NCBI GenBank assembly: GCA_034004685.1
Contig: JAVEWG010000004.1
Span: forward strand, 61,114-125,113
Reading direction: 5' to 3'
Origin: JAEUNX01 sp034004685
GTDB taxonomy: Bacteria; Pseudomonadota; Gammaproteobacteria; Burkholderiales; Rhodocyclaceae
Length of the DNA: 64,000 nucleotides
Position numbers and translations under genes: made by a program
Shown: positions 9,534 to 21,174 of the stretch, piece after piece
How positions within the stretch are numbered: the stretch's first letter is position 1
Layout of the letters: each line of letters starts with the position of its first letter
Notes under the pieces: generated by a model
The model's input: the letters and a program-made list of their open reading frames with translations, nothing else
Told to the model about the DNA's origin: nothing
The model's database searches: none

Positions 9534-10498
9534 TGAGCTACCGGGAAGCCCTGCGGGAAGCCCACCGGGAGGCCCTGGCCGCCGACCCCCGGGTGTTCCT
9601 GATGGGGGAGGACGTGGGCCGCTACGGGGGCGCTTATGCGGTGTCCAAGGGCCTGCTGGCGGAATTCGGGCCGGAACGGATCCGGGATGCGCCCCTTTCC
9701 GAACTGGGCTTCGTGGGGGCCGGGGTGGGGGCGGCCCTGGGGGGGATGCGGCCCATCGTGGAGGTCATGACCGTCAATTTCAGCCTGCTGGCCCTGGACC
9801 AGGTGGTCAATAACGCGGCGCTGCTGCGCCACATGTCTGGCGGCCAGTGCTCGGTGCCCCTGGTGATCCGCATGGCCACCGGCGCCGGCCGCCAGCTGGC
9901 GGCCCAGCATTCCCACAGCCTGGAAAACTGGTACGCCCATATCCCCGGCATCCGGGTGCTGGCGCCGGCCACCGTGGCGGACGCCCGGGGCATGCTCGCC
10001 CCGGCCCTGGCGGACCCGGACCCGGTGGTGATCTTCGAGCACGCCCAGCTCTACAACCTGGAGGAGGAGCTGCCCGAGGACTGGCGCTGCGACATCGCCA
10101 GGGCGGCGGTGCGGCGGGAGGGAACGGATCTTTCCATTTTCACCTACGGCGGCAGCCTGCCCAAGGCCATGCAGGCCGCCGCCGCCCTGGCCGAGGCGGG
10201 CATCTCCGCCCAGGTGGTGGATCTGCGGGTACTGCGCCCCCTGGATGGGGCCGCCATCGCCGCCGCGGTGGCCAAGACCCACCGGGCCCTGGTGGTGGAC
10301 GAGGGCTGGAAGAGCGGCAGCCTGGCCGCCGAGGTCATGGCCCGCATCGTGGAGACCTCCTTCTTCGACCTGGACGCCCCGCCAGCCCGGGTGTGCAGCG
10401 AGGAGGTGCCCATCCCCTACGCCAGGCACCTGGAGGAAGCCGCCCTGCCCCAGGCGGACAAGATCGTGGCGGCGGCAAGGAGACTGGTGAATGCTTGA
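9524..10498 (+). CDS. 2-oxoacid dehydrogenase E1, beta subunit
   Basis: A 324-residue beta subunit that forms the alpha2-beta2 E1 with the preceding gene. Characteristic stretches are MGEDVGRYGGAYAVSKGL, then DAPLSELGFVGAGVGAA, and the C-terminal transketolase-like domain with VVDLRVLRPLDGAAI and ALVVDEGWKSG. The ATG at 9524 has CGGAGG at 9511-9516 and overlaps the alpha-subunit stop by 10 bp, so the two are probably translationally coupled. It also overlaps the E2 start downstream. No E3 (dihydrolipoamide dehydrogenase) gene lies in the operon; the complex must borrow one from elsewhere. Confidence 0.88.
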   Translation: MQMMSYREALREAHREALAADPRVFLMGEDVGRYGGAYAVSKGLLAEFGPERIRDAPLSELGFVGAGVGAALGGMRPIVEVMTVNFSLLALDQVVNNAALLRHMSGGQCSVPLVIRMATGAGRQLAAQHSHSLENWYAHIPGIRVLAPATVADARGMLAPALADPDPVVIFEHAQLYNLEEELPEDWRCDIARAAVRREGTDLSIFTYGGSLPKAMQAAAALAEAGISAQVVDLRVLRPLDGAAIAAAVAKTHRALVVDEGWKSGSLAAEVMARIVETSFFDLDAPPARVCSEEVPIPYARHLEEAALPQADKIVAAARRLVNA

Positions 10499-11627
10499 AT
10501 TCAAGTTGCCCTCCCTGGGGGCGGACATGGACGAGGGGCGCCTCCTGGAATGGAAGGTCCAACCCGGCGACGCGGTGCGCAAGGGCCAGGTGGTGGCGGT
10601 GGTGGACACCTCCAAGGCGGCGGTGGATGTGGAAATCTGGCAGGAGGGCACGATCCATGAACTGCGGGTGCCCCCCGGGGAGATGATCCCGGTGGGCACC
10701 GTGCTGGCCACCCTGCTGCCCCCTGGCGAAGCCGCCCCCGGCCCAGCCCCAGAGCCGGCGGAAACCCCGAGGCCCGCCGGCCGGGTGAAGATCTCCCCCG
10801 CCGCCCGGCGCCGGGCCCAGGAGCTGGGGGTAGACCTGGCCACCCTGACCCCCAGGGGCCCGGACGGCACCCTGACCCTGGCGGACGTGGAGCGGGCCGC
10901 CCCCCGGGTCACCCCGGAGGTGGCGCCGGTCGCCCCCGCAGCCCCCCAGACGCCGGCGGAGCGGGTGGCGGAAACCCGCAAGGCCATCGCCGCCGCCATG
11001 GGTCGCTCCAAACGGGAGATCCCCCATTACTACCTGCTGGAGACCATCCCCCTGGGGGCGGCCCTGGCCTGGCTGGAGGCCACCAACGCCCGGCGCCCCA
11101 TCACCGCCCGGCTGCTCCTTGCGGCCCTCCAGATCAAGGCGGTGGCTCGGGCCCTGGCAAAGTTCCCGGATCTCAACGGTTTCTACCGCAACGAGCGTTT
11201 CGAGCCGGCGGCGGCCATCAACCCGGGGGTGGCCATCTCCCTGCGCCAGGGGGGCCTGATCGCCCCAGCCCTCCAGAACGCGGATCAGAAGCCCCTGGAT
11301 GTGCTGATGGGAGAGCTGGCGGACCTGGTCAAGCGCACCCGGGCCGGCTCCCTGCGCAGTTCGGAAATGTCCCAAGCCACCGTCACCATCACCAACCTGG
11401 GAGACCAGGGGGTGGAGGCGGTGTTGGGGGTGATCTACCCGCCCCAGGTGGCCCTGGTGGGCTTCGGCAAAGTGACGCAACGGCCCTGGGTGGACCAGGG
11501 CCAGCTGGGGGTGATGCCCACCGTCACCGCCAGTCTGGCGGCGGACCACCGGGTGTCCGACGGCCACCGGGGCGCCCTGTTCCTGGCGGAACTGGGCGCC
11601 CTGCTGCAACACCCCCAGGACCTTTGA
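10491..11627 (+). CDS. Dihydrolipoamide acyltransferase E2, single lipoyl domain
   Basis: A 378-residue E2 core protein. Residues 1-78 are one lipoyl domain with the attachment lysine K42 in DTSKAAVDVE. A Pro/Ala linker follows, then a peripheral-subunit-binding domain at about 95-133 (ISPAARRRAQELGVDL), a second linker, and the catalytic domain. The active-site histidine is H353 in DHRVSDGHRG, where D357 follows the usual HxxxD pattern. The protein moves an acyl group from E1 to CoA. At 378 residues it is near the short end of the family. It overlaps the E1 beta gene by 8 bp and is followed 15 bp later by an acyl carrier protein, an unusual partner. Confidence 0.88.
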   Translation: MLEFKLPSLGADMDEGRLLEWKVQPGDAVRKGQVVAVVDTSKAAVDVEIWQEGTIHELRVPPGEMIPVGTVLATLLPPGEAAPGPAPEPAETPRPAGRVKISPAARRRAQELGVDLATLTPRGPDGTLTLADVERAAPRVTPEVAPVAPAAPQTPAERVAETRKAIAAAMGRSKREIPHYYLLETIPLGAALAWLEATNARRPITARLLLAALQIKAVARALAKFPDLNGFYRNERFEPAAAINPGVAISLRQGGLIAPALQNADQKPLDVLMGELADLVKRTRAGSLRSSEMSQATVTITNLGDQGVEAVLGVIYPPQVALVGFGKVTQRPWVDQGQLGVMPTVTASLAADHRVSDGHRGALFLAELGALLQHPQDL

Positions 11628-11642
11628 AGCGGAGCCAAGCCC

Positions 11643-11903
11643 ATGACCACCCAGCCCCTCGACGCCACCGCCCTGCGGCAGGCCGTCATCGACACCCTGC
11701 TATCCATCGCCCCCGAGGTGGAGGCAGACTTGCTCCAGGACGACCGGCCCTTGCGCCAGCAGGTGGATCTGGACTCCATGGACTGGCTCAACTTCCTCAT
11801 CGGCCTGCACCAGAGGCTGACGGTGGACATCCCCGAGGCGGACTACGCCCGGCTGGTGAGCCTGGCCGACGTGCTGGCCTACCTGAGCGCCCGCATCCGC
11901 TGA
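11643..11903 (+). CDS. Free-standing acyl carrier protein
   Basis: An 86-residue acidic protein of the acyl carrier fold. The probable 4'-phosphopantetheine attachment site is S45 in DLDSMDW, resembling the DSL/DSM motif of known carriers. Helices before and after (ALRQAVIDTLLSIAPEVE and DIPEADYARLVSLADVLAYL) fit a four-helix ACP. It is not the fatty-acid AcpP, since the motif and surroundings differ. It sits 15 bp downstream of E2, with GGAG in the gap. An acyl group activated by the synthetase or made by the dehydrogenase might be loaded on it. That is inference; no acyltransferase or ketosynthase is adjacent. Confidence 0.83.
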   Translation: MTTQPLDATALRQAVIDTLLSIAPEVEADLLQDDRPLRQQVDLDSMDWLNFLIGLHQRLTVDIPEADYARLVSLADVLAYLSARIR

Positions 11904-11978
11904 TGCCCTGTCCCCGCCTTGGCCCCCTCCCGGCGCCGGGGCTATGCTTGCCGCATCAACCCGAAGAAGAAAGCACCC

Positions 11979-14399
11979 ATGCCCCCCTTGAGCCCCCTCC
12001 CGCCGGATTCCCTGTACACCCCCTGCGCCCAGGTGGATCTGGACTTCGCCAGCACCGCCGAGCTACCGGACCTGGACGCGGCCCTGCTCCACCCCCGGGC
12101 GGTGGAAGCCATCCACCTGGGGCTCGACATCGACGCGAAGGGCTACAACCTGTTCGTCCTGGGAGACGCGGGCAGCGGCCGCCACGCCATGGTGGACCAA
12201 CTGCTGGCCACCGAACGCCAGGCGGGCCCCGCCCCGGCCGATTGGTGCTACGTCCATAACTTCGCCAACGCCACCCGCCCACGCCTGCTGTGCCTGCCCT
12301 GCGGGCGGGGTGCCCGGCTGCGGGACGACATGCAGCGCTTCGTGGGGGAGCTAGCCCCGGCCATCACCGCCGCCTTCGACAGCGACGAGTACCGGGGCCA
12401 GGTGGAATCCCTCCAGAACACCGAAAAGAAGCGGGAAGAAGGGGCCCTGCGGGCCCTGGGGGACGAGGCGGCCCAGCGCGGCATCGCCCTGATCCGGGCC
12501 CCCATGGGCTTTGCCTTCCTGCCCATGAAGGACAATGAATCCACCTGCTCTCAGGAGGAGTTCGAAAAACTGCCGGAAGCCCGCCAGGAAGAACTCAAGG
12601 CCCTCATCCAGGTTTTCCATGAACGCCTCCACAAGCTGATGGATGAATTTCCCCGCTGGCGGCGCGTGGTCCAGAACCAGATCAAGGAAGCAGGCCGCAA
12701 CGCCCTGCGGCTGGCGGTCACCCACCTGCTGGAGGATCTCAAGGCCCCCTACGCCGATCTACCAGCAGTCACTGCCTTCCTGGACGAGGTTTTCCAGGAC
12801 ATCATGGAAAGCGGCGCCTCCCTGAAGGAATCCACCCGCAGCGACGAGGACACGGAAACCACCTCGTTCACCGGCTCGATCTCGGTGCAACGCTACCTGG
12901 TCAATCTGCTGGTGGAGAACCCCGCCGACGGCCTGCGCCCGGTGGTCCATGAAGACCATCCCACCCTCCAGAACCTGGTGGGGCGCATCGACCACATGGT
13001 GCACATGGGCACCCTCATGAGCAATTTCACCCTCATCCAGCCTGGCGCCCTGCACCGGGCCAACGGGGGCTTCCTGGTGCTCGACGCCCTCAAGGTGTTG
13101 AGCCAGCCCTACGCCTGGGAGGGCCTCAAGCGCGCCCTCCGGGCCGGCGAGGTGCGCATCGAGTCCCTGTCCGAGCTGATCGGCCTCACCAGCACCCTCC
13201 AGCTGGGGCCGGAACCCCTCCCCCTGACCCTCAAGGTGGTGCTGGTGGGGGAGCGCCTGGTGTACTACCTGCTCTGCCGCTTCGACCCGGACTTCCCGGC
13301 CCTCTTCAAGATCAACGCCGATCTGGAAAGCGAGGTGGACCGCAATCCCACCAACACCGCCTTCTACGCCCGCCTGATGGCCGCCCTGGCCCGGCGGAAG
13401 GGTTTGCCTGCCCTCTCCGCCCCGGCGGTGGGCCGCCTGATCGAGCATGCCGCCCGGCTGGCCGGCGACGCCCAGCAACTCACCACCCAGACCCGCCCCC
13501 TGGACGACCTGATGCAGGAAGCCGGCCACTTTGCCAGCGCGGCCCACGCCCCCCTGATCGATCGGCCCCATGTGGAAGAAGCCCTGGCCGCCCATCGGCG
13601 CCGCCACGAGCGCATCCGGGAGCGCTACCAGAAGGAGATCCTGCGGGGCCAGTTGCTGGTGGACACCACCGGCCGCCACGCGGGCCAGGTGAACGGCCTG
13701 GCGGTGGCCTCCCTGGGGGAAAGCAGCTTCGCCCACCCGGTGCGGATCACTGCCACGGTGCGGATGGGGGAAGGGGAAGTGATCGACATCGAGCGGGAGG
13801 TGGCCCTGGGGGGGCCGATCCACTCCAAGGGGGTGCTGATCCTGTCAGCCTTCCTGGCGGCCCGCTTTGGCACCACCATGCCCCTGTCCCTCAAGGCCAG
13901 CCTGGTGTTCGAGCAATCCTATGGCGGCGTGGAGGGGGACAGCGCCTCCCTGGCGGAACTGTGCGCCCTGCTCTCGGCCCTCTCCGGCATGCCGATCCGC
14001 CAGGAGCTGGCGGTCACCGGCTCGGTGAACCAGTTCGGGGTGGTCCAGCCGGTGGGGGGCATCAACGAGAAGATCGAGGGTTTCTATGACATCTGCGCTG
14101 CCCGGGGCCTCACCGGCGACCAGGGGGTGCTGATCCCCGCCACCAATGCGTGCCACCTGATGCTCAAGGAAGAGGTGGTGGAAGCGGCCCGGGCCGGACG
14201 CTTCAACGTGTGGGGGGTCAGCCACGTGGACGAGGCCATCGAACTCCTCACCGGGGTGCCGGCCGGCGCCCTGGGGGCGGAAGGCAAGGCCCCGGAGGGC
14301 TCGGTGAATTTCCTGGTGGCAGGCCAGCTGGCCCAGTTCACCCGGATGCGCCAGCACTTCGCCCGGCCCAAGGAAAAAGGCACGCCGGCCGGATCGTAA
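11979..14399 (+). CDS. Lon-like AAA+ ATP-dependent protease
   Basis: An 806-residue Lon-superfamily protease without the classical Lon N-terminal domain. The P-loop is GDAGSGRH at about 60. A long helical insertion follows (about 130-260), then an AAA module with ANGGFLVLDALKVL, and a C-terminal Ser-Lys protease domain. The catalytic dyad is S655 in EGDSASLAELC and K698 in GGINEKIEGF; the 43-residue spacing equals that in E. coli Lon (S679/K722). The protein probably degrades damaged or specific proteins in the cytoplasm. It begins 75 bp after the ACP gene with a modest AAGAAAG ribosome site, so it may share the operon transcript or have its own. Confidence 0.88.
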   Translation: MPPLSPLPPDSLYTPCAQVDLDFASTAELPDLDAALLHPRAVEAIHLGLDIDAKGYNLFVLGDAGSGRHAMVDQLLATERQAGPAPADWCYVHNFANATRPRLLCLPCGRGARLRDDMQRFVGELAPAITAAFDSDEYRGQVESLQNTEKKREEGALRALGDEAAQRGIALIRAPMGFAFLPMKDNESTCSQEEFEKLPEARQEELKALIQVFHERLHKLMDEFPRWRRVVQNQIKEAGRNALRLAVTHLLEDLKAPYADLPAVTAFLDEVFQDIMESGASLKESTRSDEDTETTSFTGSISVQRYLVNLLVENPADGLRPVVHEDHPTLQNLVGRIDHMVHMGTLMSNFTLIQPGALHRANGGFLVLDALKVLSQPYAWEGLKRALRAGEVRIESLSELIGLTSTLQLGPEPLPLTLKVVLVGERLVYYLLCRFDPDFPALFKINADLESEVDRNPTNTAFYARLMAALARRKGLPALSAPAVGRLIEHAARLAGDAQQLTTQTRPLDDLMQEAGHFASAAHAPLIDRPHVEEALAAHRRRHERIRERYQKEILRGQLLVDTTGRHAGQVNGLAVASLGESSFAHPVRITATVRMGEGEVIDIEREVALGGPIHSKGVLILSAFLAARFGTTMPLSLKASLVFEQSYGGVEGDSASLAELCALLSALSGMPIRQELAVTGSVNQFGVVQPVGGINEKIEGFYDICAARGLTGDQGVLIPATNACHLMLKEEVVEAARAGRFNVWGVSHVDEAIELLTGVPAGALGAEGKAPEGSVNFLVAGQLAQFTRMRQHFARPKEKGTPAGS

Positions 14400-14423
14400 A
14401 GTGCGCAGCCCCCCGGCAAGACC

Positions 14424-14447
14424 GTAGGGTGCGCCAGCGCACCCTAC
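14424..14447. repeat. Short palindromic repeat downstream of the Lon-like gene
   Basis: GTAGGGTGCGC, two spacer bases, then GCGCACCCTAC: an 11-bp perfect inverted repeat. It looks like the dispersed GGTGCGC/GCGCACC palindromes common between genes in this group of bacteria. It lies just upstream of a second, longer hairpin. Confidence 0.5.
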
Positions 14448-14454
14448 TCTCCAA

Positions 14455-14486
14455 AGCACAAAGGGCCCATTTGGGCCCTTTGTGCT
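14455..14486. terminator. Strong bidirectional hairpin between lon-like gene and secA
   Basis: A perfect 14-bp stem (AGCACAAAGGGCCC paired with its complement) with a 4-nt loop lies between the convergent stops of the Lon-like gene (14399) and secA (14515). The stem is A/T rich at its base, which can serve both strands, but there is no separate T-run. Confidence 0.65.
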
Positions 14487-14514
14487 GGCGGGGTTGGCTC
14501 AGGATCTGTGGACC

Positions 14515-17241
<2,727 letters not shown>

Positions 17242-17323
17242 GGGGGACGCGAACGGTCAAGACGGCAAAGGCGCGAGTTTAGCATGCTCAGGTTACCCGC
17301 CACCCCCACCGCCAGGGGCCCGC

Positions 17324-18589
17324 TCAGGGACTCACGTCAGGCCAAACAGATCTCCCAGGGGGCGTTTGATCCGCCCGGCCATGCGGGAGGCAAAGGGCTC
17401 CGGGTAGTTGGAGGGCTTGGCGCGTGCCGGCGCATCGGCGGCCCGGAGCACCCCAGGGCTGTTGTCGTGTCTTGGTCCATGGGCAACGCTCCAGGGCAGG
17501 GAAGCACACCGGCTGCGGGGTAGCAGGTGGGGCCAATCGGGTCAGGGCAGCAGATGCCGGGTGAAGAAAGCAGCTATTTTCTGGTCCACCGCCGGCAATT
17601 CGCTGCGATCGAAGCCAGGGGGGATCATTGAGCATGTCGCCGATCAGCCCCCTCAGCCCCGGCGGCAAAGGCGAGAGCAAGGCGCCATGCCCCCCTGTGG
17701 GCAGGTCAGCCACCCACTCGCAGGACTTGCAGACTTGCAATACCCGGTCGCCATGAAAGCGCGGCAGTAGCCAGCGGTCCTGCCGGGCGGTCACCAGGCC
17801 CAGGGGCATCTGGGGCGCAACCAGGGAGTTCATGTCAAAGTCCGCCGCCGCAGGCACCGCCGCAACGATTGCGGCAACCCGCGGATCGCCATGGGTCTGG
17901 GGGGTGGCATCGCCAAAGCGGTAACGGATGATGGCCAGGGCAAGCCATTTCTTGAATCCGTCGACGATGCCACCGTCGAGCCGCAGGTAAAGGCCCACGC
18001 AAGCCTGGAAGTCCTCTGCCAAGTGGGCCTCGCAGTGCTGCTTGAAGGCGGCCCGGGACCAGCGCCCGCCGGCCATGGTAAGCGCCGTGTGCCCGCCGGC
18101 TGACATGCCGTAGAGGCCGACCCGATTGAGTTTCAACGCAGGCGCAAAGCGTCGGTCGAGGCCGATGGTATCAATGGTCTGGGAGATTTCCGCCGGCCGG
18201 GTGGCGAAACTGTCCGGGCCGGTATTGCTGGCGTCCTTATAGTTGTCGGCCTGGTGCTCGGGGAGGGCCACCACGAAGCCCGCCCCCACCTGGGCCCGGG
18301 CCAGGTCGGCATGGACCCAGGGCGCCCCACCGGTGCCGTGGGAGACGATCACCAGGCGACCGTTCCCTTGCACGAACCCACCATCGACTGCCGCCTTGAA
18401 GGCAAGCTCACCCCCGGGCAGGGTCCGGAACACCCTTTGCTCCTCTGCGCCGCTGGGATAGAAAACCACAATGGGGCCACGCTCGGCAGTGGCGGGAAGT
18501 TCCGTCATCCCCACCGCCCCCCAGGCCAGGGCGGGCAGCCACGCCAGGGAGACCCGGGCGAGGGTGCGCCCAACGAGTAAACGAGTCAT
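17324..18589 (-). CDS. Exported alpha/beta hydrolase (dienelactone-hydrolase-like), frameshifted near the C-terminus
   Basis: A secreted or periplasmic hydrolase: signal-like N-terminus MTRLLVGRTLARVSLAWLPA, oxyanion region VIVSHGTGG, nucleophile elbow GLYGMSAGG and a late GGHGALL histidine. The ATG at 18589 has AAGGAG upstream. The last approximately 100 codons of the open frame look like noise. Removing one G from the G6 run at 17618-17623 restores a plausible ending (GFDRSELPAVDQK, then IAAFFTRHLLP-stop at 17542). The ancestral protein was therefore about 349 residues, and the present frame of 421 is probably an artefact of a one-base insertion or a sequencing error. Substrate unknown. Confidence 0.72.
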   Translation of the reverse strand: MTRLLVGRTLARVSLAWLPALAWGAVGMTELPATAERGPIVVFYPSGAEEQRVFRTLPGGELAFKAAVDGGFVQGNGRLVIVSHGTGGAPWVHADLARAQVGAGFVVALPEHQADNYKDASNTGPDSFATRPAEISQTIDTIGLDRRFAPALKLNRVGLYGMSAGGHTALTMAGGRWSRAAFKQHCEAHLAEDFQACVGLYLRLDGGIVDGFKKWLALAIIRYRFGDATPQTHGDPRVAAIVAAVPAAADFDMNSLVAPQMPLGLVTARQDRWLLPRFHGDRVLQVCKSCEWVADLPTGGHGALLSPLPPGLRGLIGDMLNDPPWLRSQRIAGGGPENSCFLHPASAALTRLAPPATPQPVCFPALERCPWTKTRQQPWGAPGRRCAGTRQALQLPGALCLPHGRADQTPPGRSVWPDVSP

Positions 18590-19055
18590 GGGATCTGCTC
18601 CTTGTCCGGAAAATCCCCGCATGATGTCATTTGATTATCTCCATGTCTCGCGGGCCTTCCTGGAGCCAGTGCCCCTTCAACCGCAAAGGATGGCCGCTCG
18701 TGCCGGGGCAGGGCGCCCACGTCCAGCCAGTCGGCGGAATCCCGCCAGAGGGTGGCGCGGAAGCGCTCGTGGAAAAATGCAAAGTGGCCAATGGGGCCTA
18801 CGCCGACGGATTCGGGGCGCACTGTCAGGCGCAGGCGGTGGCCGTTTTCGAATTAGGCCAGCAGAGGGTCGATGGCCGCCGGCGTGCCGAAGGGGTCATC
18901 GCTGATACCTACCGCGAGGATCTCGCCCCTCATGGCCTTGAATCCCTCCCGCATCGCCGGGGGGCAAGCGATTGACCGAAATCTCCGCGCTGGTCAGGCC
19001 AAGACGCTGCCCCAGAAACACCTTGCCCAGGATGCCGCGGGGAAAGGACGGGTGG
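18590..19055 (-). pseudogene. Remnant of a second alpha/beta hydrolase
   Basis: The minus strand carries the C-terminal half of an alpha/beta-fold hydrolase in pieces. FSHPSFPRGILGKVFLGQ and LGLTSAEISVNRLPP are in one frame. After a G6 run at 18959-18964, AMREGFKAMRGEILAVGISD follows in another frame. An in-frame TAA at 18853-18855 interrupts LLA-stop-FENG. After it come SVGVGPIGHFAFFHERFR and LWRDSADWL. One frameshift, one stop and a missing N-terminal half mean it is not functional as given. It lies upstream of the intact-looking hydrolase on the same strand, and its left boundary is set approximately. Confidence 0.62.
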
Positions 19056-19468
19056 CTGAAGCGGTGTTGTCCCGGGTCGGCCAGTGGGCCCAGGCGGGCC
19101 TGCTGGAGGGGCGCGCCGCCACGACCCACTGGCGCCTGCCGGGCTATTTGCGGCAGCGGCATCCCGGTTGCCGGGTGGACATCAACCCCATGGAGCGGGT
19201 CCAGGAGCGGGTCATCAGCGCCGGCGCCGCCCTCGCCCGCCGGGTACGCCGCGCCACGGGCAAAAGCGCCCTGGATCTGGTGCAGGCGGTGCGGCTGCGC
19301 CGTGCCCGTCACCTGCTGGAAACCACCGACCTGCCCCTGGGGGAAGTCGCCGCCCGGGTGGGCTATGGGGACGCCACGGCGCTGCGCAAGCTCACCCTCC
19401 GCCCCCTAAAGGTAACGCCTGGGCGCCTGCGGGGGTGCCGCACCAGCCCCTTTGGCGCCAATTCCTAG
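19055..19468 (+). pseudogene. Internally deleted AraC/GlxA-type regulator remnant
   Basis: Two separate parts of a GlxA/FtrA-like regulator are fused. First is the DJ-1/PfpI-like segment QAGLLEGRAATTHWRLPGYL ending near ERVISAGAALA. Immediately after comes the second half of the AraC DNA-binding domain: RRATGKSALDLVQAVRLRR, then ARHLLETTDLPLGEVAARVG, then YGDATALRK. In intact relatives about 90 residues lie between these parts, including the first helix-turn-helix. The N-terminal portion is also missing, cut where the hydrolase remnant begins on the other strand. There is no credible start codon, so it is a decayed gene. Confidence 0.6.
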
Positions 19469-19521
19469 AGGATCGTTGCCAGGGTTCGGCGGGCAACCTA
19501 CCATGGGGGCCCGCCCGCTCC

Positions 19522-19959
19522 ATGCTCCCCATGACCCGCCCCCTAGACGGCTACTTTCACGGTGCCGACGCCCTGTCCCGACTCCAGGAACACGCCTCCC
19601 GCCTGCTGCGCCTGCAGGCCGTTCTGGACGAACTGCTGCCGCCGCCCCTGGCGGAAGCCTGCCGGGTGGCCAATCTGCGCCAGGACGAGTTGATCCTCCA
19701 CACCAGCCACGGCGCTGCGGCGGCGCGACTGCGGCAGATGCTCCCCAGCCTCCAGGAAGCCTATATCCGCCGGGGCCATCTCATCGGCAACATCAAGGTC
19801 CGGGTCCACCTGGAAGCCCCCCGCCCGGACCCGCGCCCGGCCACTGTCCGCAAGGTATCCACCGATGCTCGGGACGAACTGGCCCGTCTGGCCGACCACC
19901 TGCCCAAGGAAAGCCCCCTGGCTGCGGCCCTGGCCCGCTTTATCCGGCGCACCAGCTGA
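19522..19959 (+). CDS. DUF721 (DciA-like) protein
   Basis: A 145-residue basic protein of the DUF721 family. The family includes DciA, the replicative helicase loader or operator of bacteria that lack DnaC. The typical core is visible: ALSRLQEHASRLLRLQAVLD, then CRVANLRQDELILHTSH, then AAAARLRQMLPSLQEAY, and a nucleic-acid-binding KH-like region (IGNIKVRVHL). An ATG at 19531 (142 residues) is equally possible; neither has a strong ribosome site. It converges on the lpxC unit, as in other betaproteobacteria, where this gene lies between lpxC and secA. A role in DnaB loading is inferred from the family. Confidence 0.8.
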   Translation: MLPMTRPLDGYFHGADALSRLQEHASRLLRLQAVLDELLPPPLAEACRVANLRQDELILHTSHGAAAARLRQMLPSLQEAYIRRGHLIGNIKVRVHLEAPRPDPRPATVRKVSTDARDELARLADHLPKESPLAAALARFIRRTS

Positions 19960-19975
19960 ACCCCGCCAAGGGAAA

Positions 19976-20164
19976 TTACAGGAAGGGCACGAACACCCGT
20001 TCCAGGGCCAGGAGGGACAGGAACACCAGCAGGATGACCAGCAGGGCCTTGGCCACTTGCCAGGTGAAGCGCCGGAAACGGACCTGGCCGGTGATCAGGT
20101 AAACCACCAGGGATCCCGCCATCAGAATAGCGGCCAGCACCACCAGCAAGCGGATGATCAGCAT
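19976..20164 (-). CDS. Small two-helix membrane protein
   Basis: A 62-residue protein that is nearly all membrane segment: helix 1 about residues 3-25 (RLLVVLAAILMAGSLVVYLI), a short polar loop with several Arg and Lys (TGQVRFRRFTWQVAK), and helix 2 about 41-60. It starts 10 bp after the lpxC stop and is probably cotranscribed. A protein of this kind is commonly found beside lpxC in betaproteobacteria, which supports it being real, but its function is unknown. Confidence 0.7.
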   Translation of the reverse strand: MLIIRLLVVLAAILMAGSLVVYLITGQVRFRRFTWQVAKALLVILLVFLSLLALERVFVPFL

Positions 20165-20173
20165 GGCCGGGGC

Positions 20174-21091
20174 TCAGGCCAGCAGGGGCTCGAAGATCGC
20201 CGCAGCATAGGGGGCGTCCTCCCCGGGGGACTCAAAGGTGACGATCTCCCAGGCGCTCCTGTCGTCCAGCAACACCCGCAGGATCTGGTTGTTAAGGGCG
20301 TGGCCGGACTTGTGGGCGGAGTAATGGGCGAGCAGGGGGTGACCCACCAGGTACAGGTCGCCGATGGCATCGAGCACCTTGTGCTTCACGAACTCATCGG
20401 CATAGCGCAGGCCGTCGGCGTTAAGAACCCGGTATTCGTCCATCACGATGGCGTTGTCCAGGCTGCCCCCCTGGGCCAGACCGTTGTCCCGCATGTACTC
20501 CACCTCCTGCATGAAGCCGAAGGTGCGCGCCCGGGCCACATCCCGGGTGTAGGCCTGCTCGGCGAAATCGATGGATACCTGGGTGCCGGTGCTGTCGATG
20601 GCCGGGTGATTGAAGACAATCGAAAAATCCAGGCGGAAACCGTTGTAGGGCGCCAGCTTCACCCACTTGTCCCCTTCCCGGAATTCCACTTCCTTCAACA
20701 CCCGCAGAAAGCGTTTGGGTGCCGGCTGCTCCACGATGCCGGCGGACTGGATCAGGAACACGAAAGGGCCGGCGCTGCCATCCAGGATGGGGATCTCCGG
20801 CGCATCCACGTCCACCCAGGCGTTGTCGATGCCCAGGCCGGCCAGGGCGGACATCAGGTGCTCCACCGTCCCCACCTTGGCCTCCCCCTGCTGGAGCCCT
20901 GAACACATCCGGGTATCCACCACTGAATAGGGGCTGGCCGGCAGATCCACCGGCGGCTCAAGATCCACCCGCCGGAACACGATCCCGGTATCGGGCGCCG
21001 CCGGTCGCAGGGAAAGGCTGACCTTCTGGCCACCATGGAGCCCCACCCCGGTGGCGGTAACGACGGTTTTCAGGGTGCGTTGCTTGATCAT
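20174..21091 (-). CDS. lpxC: LpxC, UDP-3-O-acyl-GlcNAc deacetylase
   Basis: This zinc enzyme performs the committed step of lipid A synthesis in the cytoplasm. At 305 residues it has the family length and starts MIKQRTLKTVVTATGVGLH. Zinc-binding residues are visible in VEHLMSALAG and HKVLDAIGDLYL, and the catalytic H lies in HYSAHKSGHALNN. The ATG at 21091 is chosen because upstream residues of the longer open frame have no family similarity. It lies after ftsZ with a hairpin-plus-U-run terminator between them, so expression is probably from its own promoter in 21092-21180. The sequence shows no regulator. Confidence 0.97.
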   Translation of the reverse strand: MIKQRTLKTVVTATGVGLHGGQKVSLSLRPAAPDTGIVFRRVDLEPPVDLPASPYSVVDTRMCSGLQQGEAKVGTVEHLMSALAGLGIDNAWVDVDAPEIPILDGSAGPFVFLIQSAGIVEQPAPKRFLRVLKEVEFREGDKWVKLAPYNGFRLDFSIVFNHPAIDSTGTQVSIDFAEQAYTRDVARARTFGFMQEVEYMRDNGLAQGGSLDNAIVMDEYRVLNADGLRYADEFVKHKVLDAIGDLYLVGHPLLAHYSAHKSGHALNNQILRVLLDDRSAWEIVTFESPGEDAPYAAAIFEPLLA

Positions 21092-21174
21092 GGCCGGCCT
21101 CGTGTGCAAGTCATTGAATCTTAACATCGGGCCCCTTTTTGCACGACCCGTTCCGCCGCACCGCAACATCCCGC

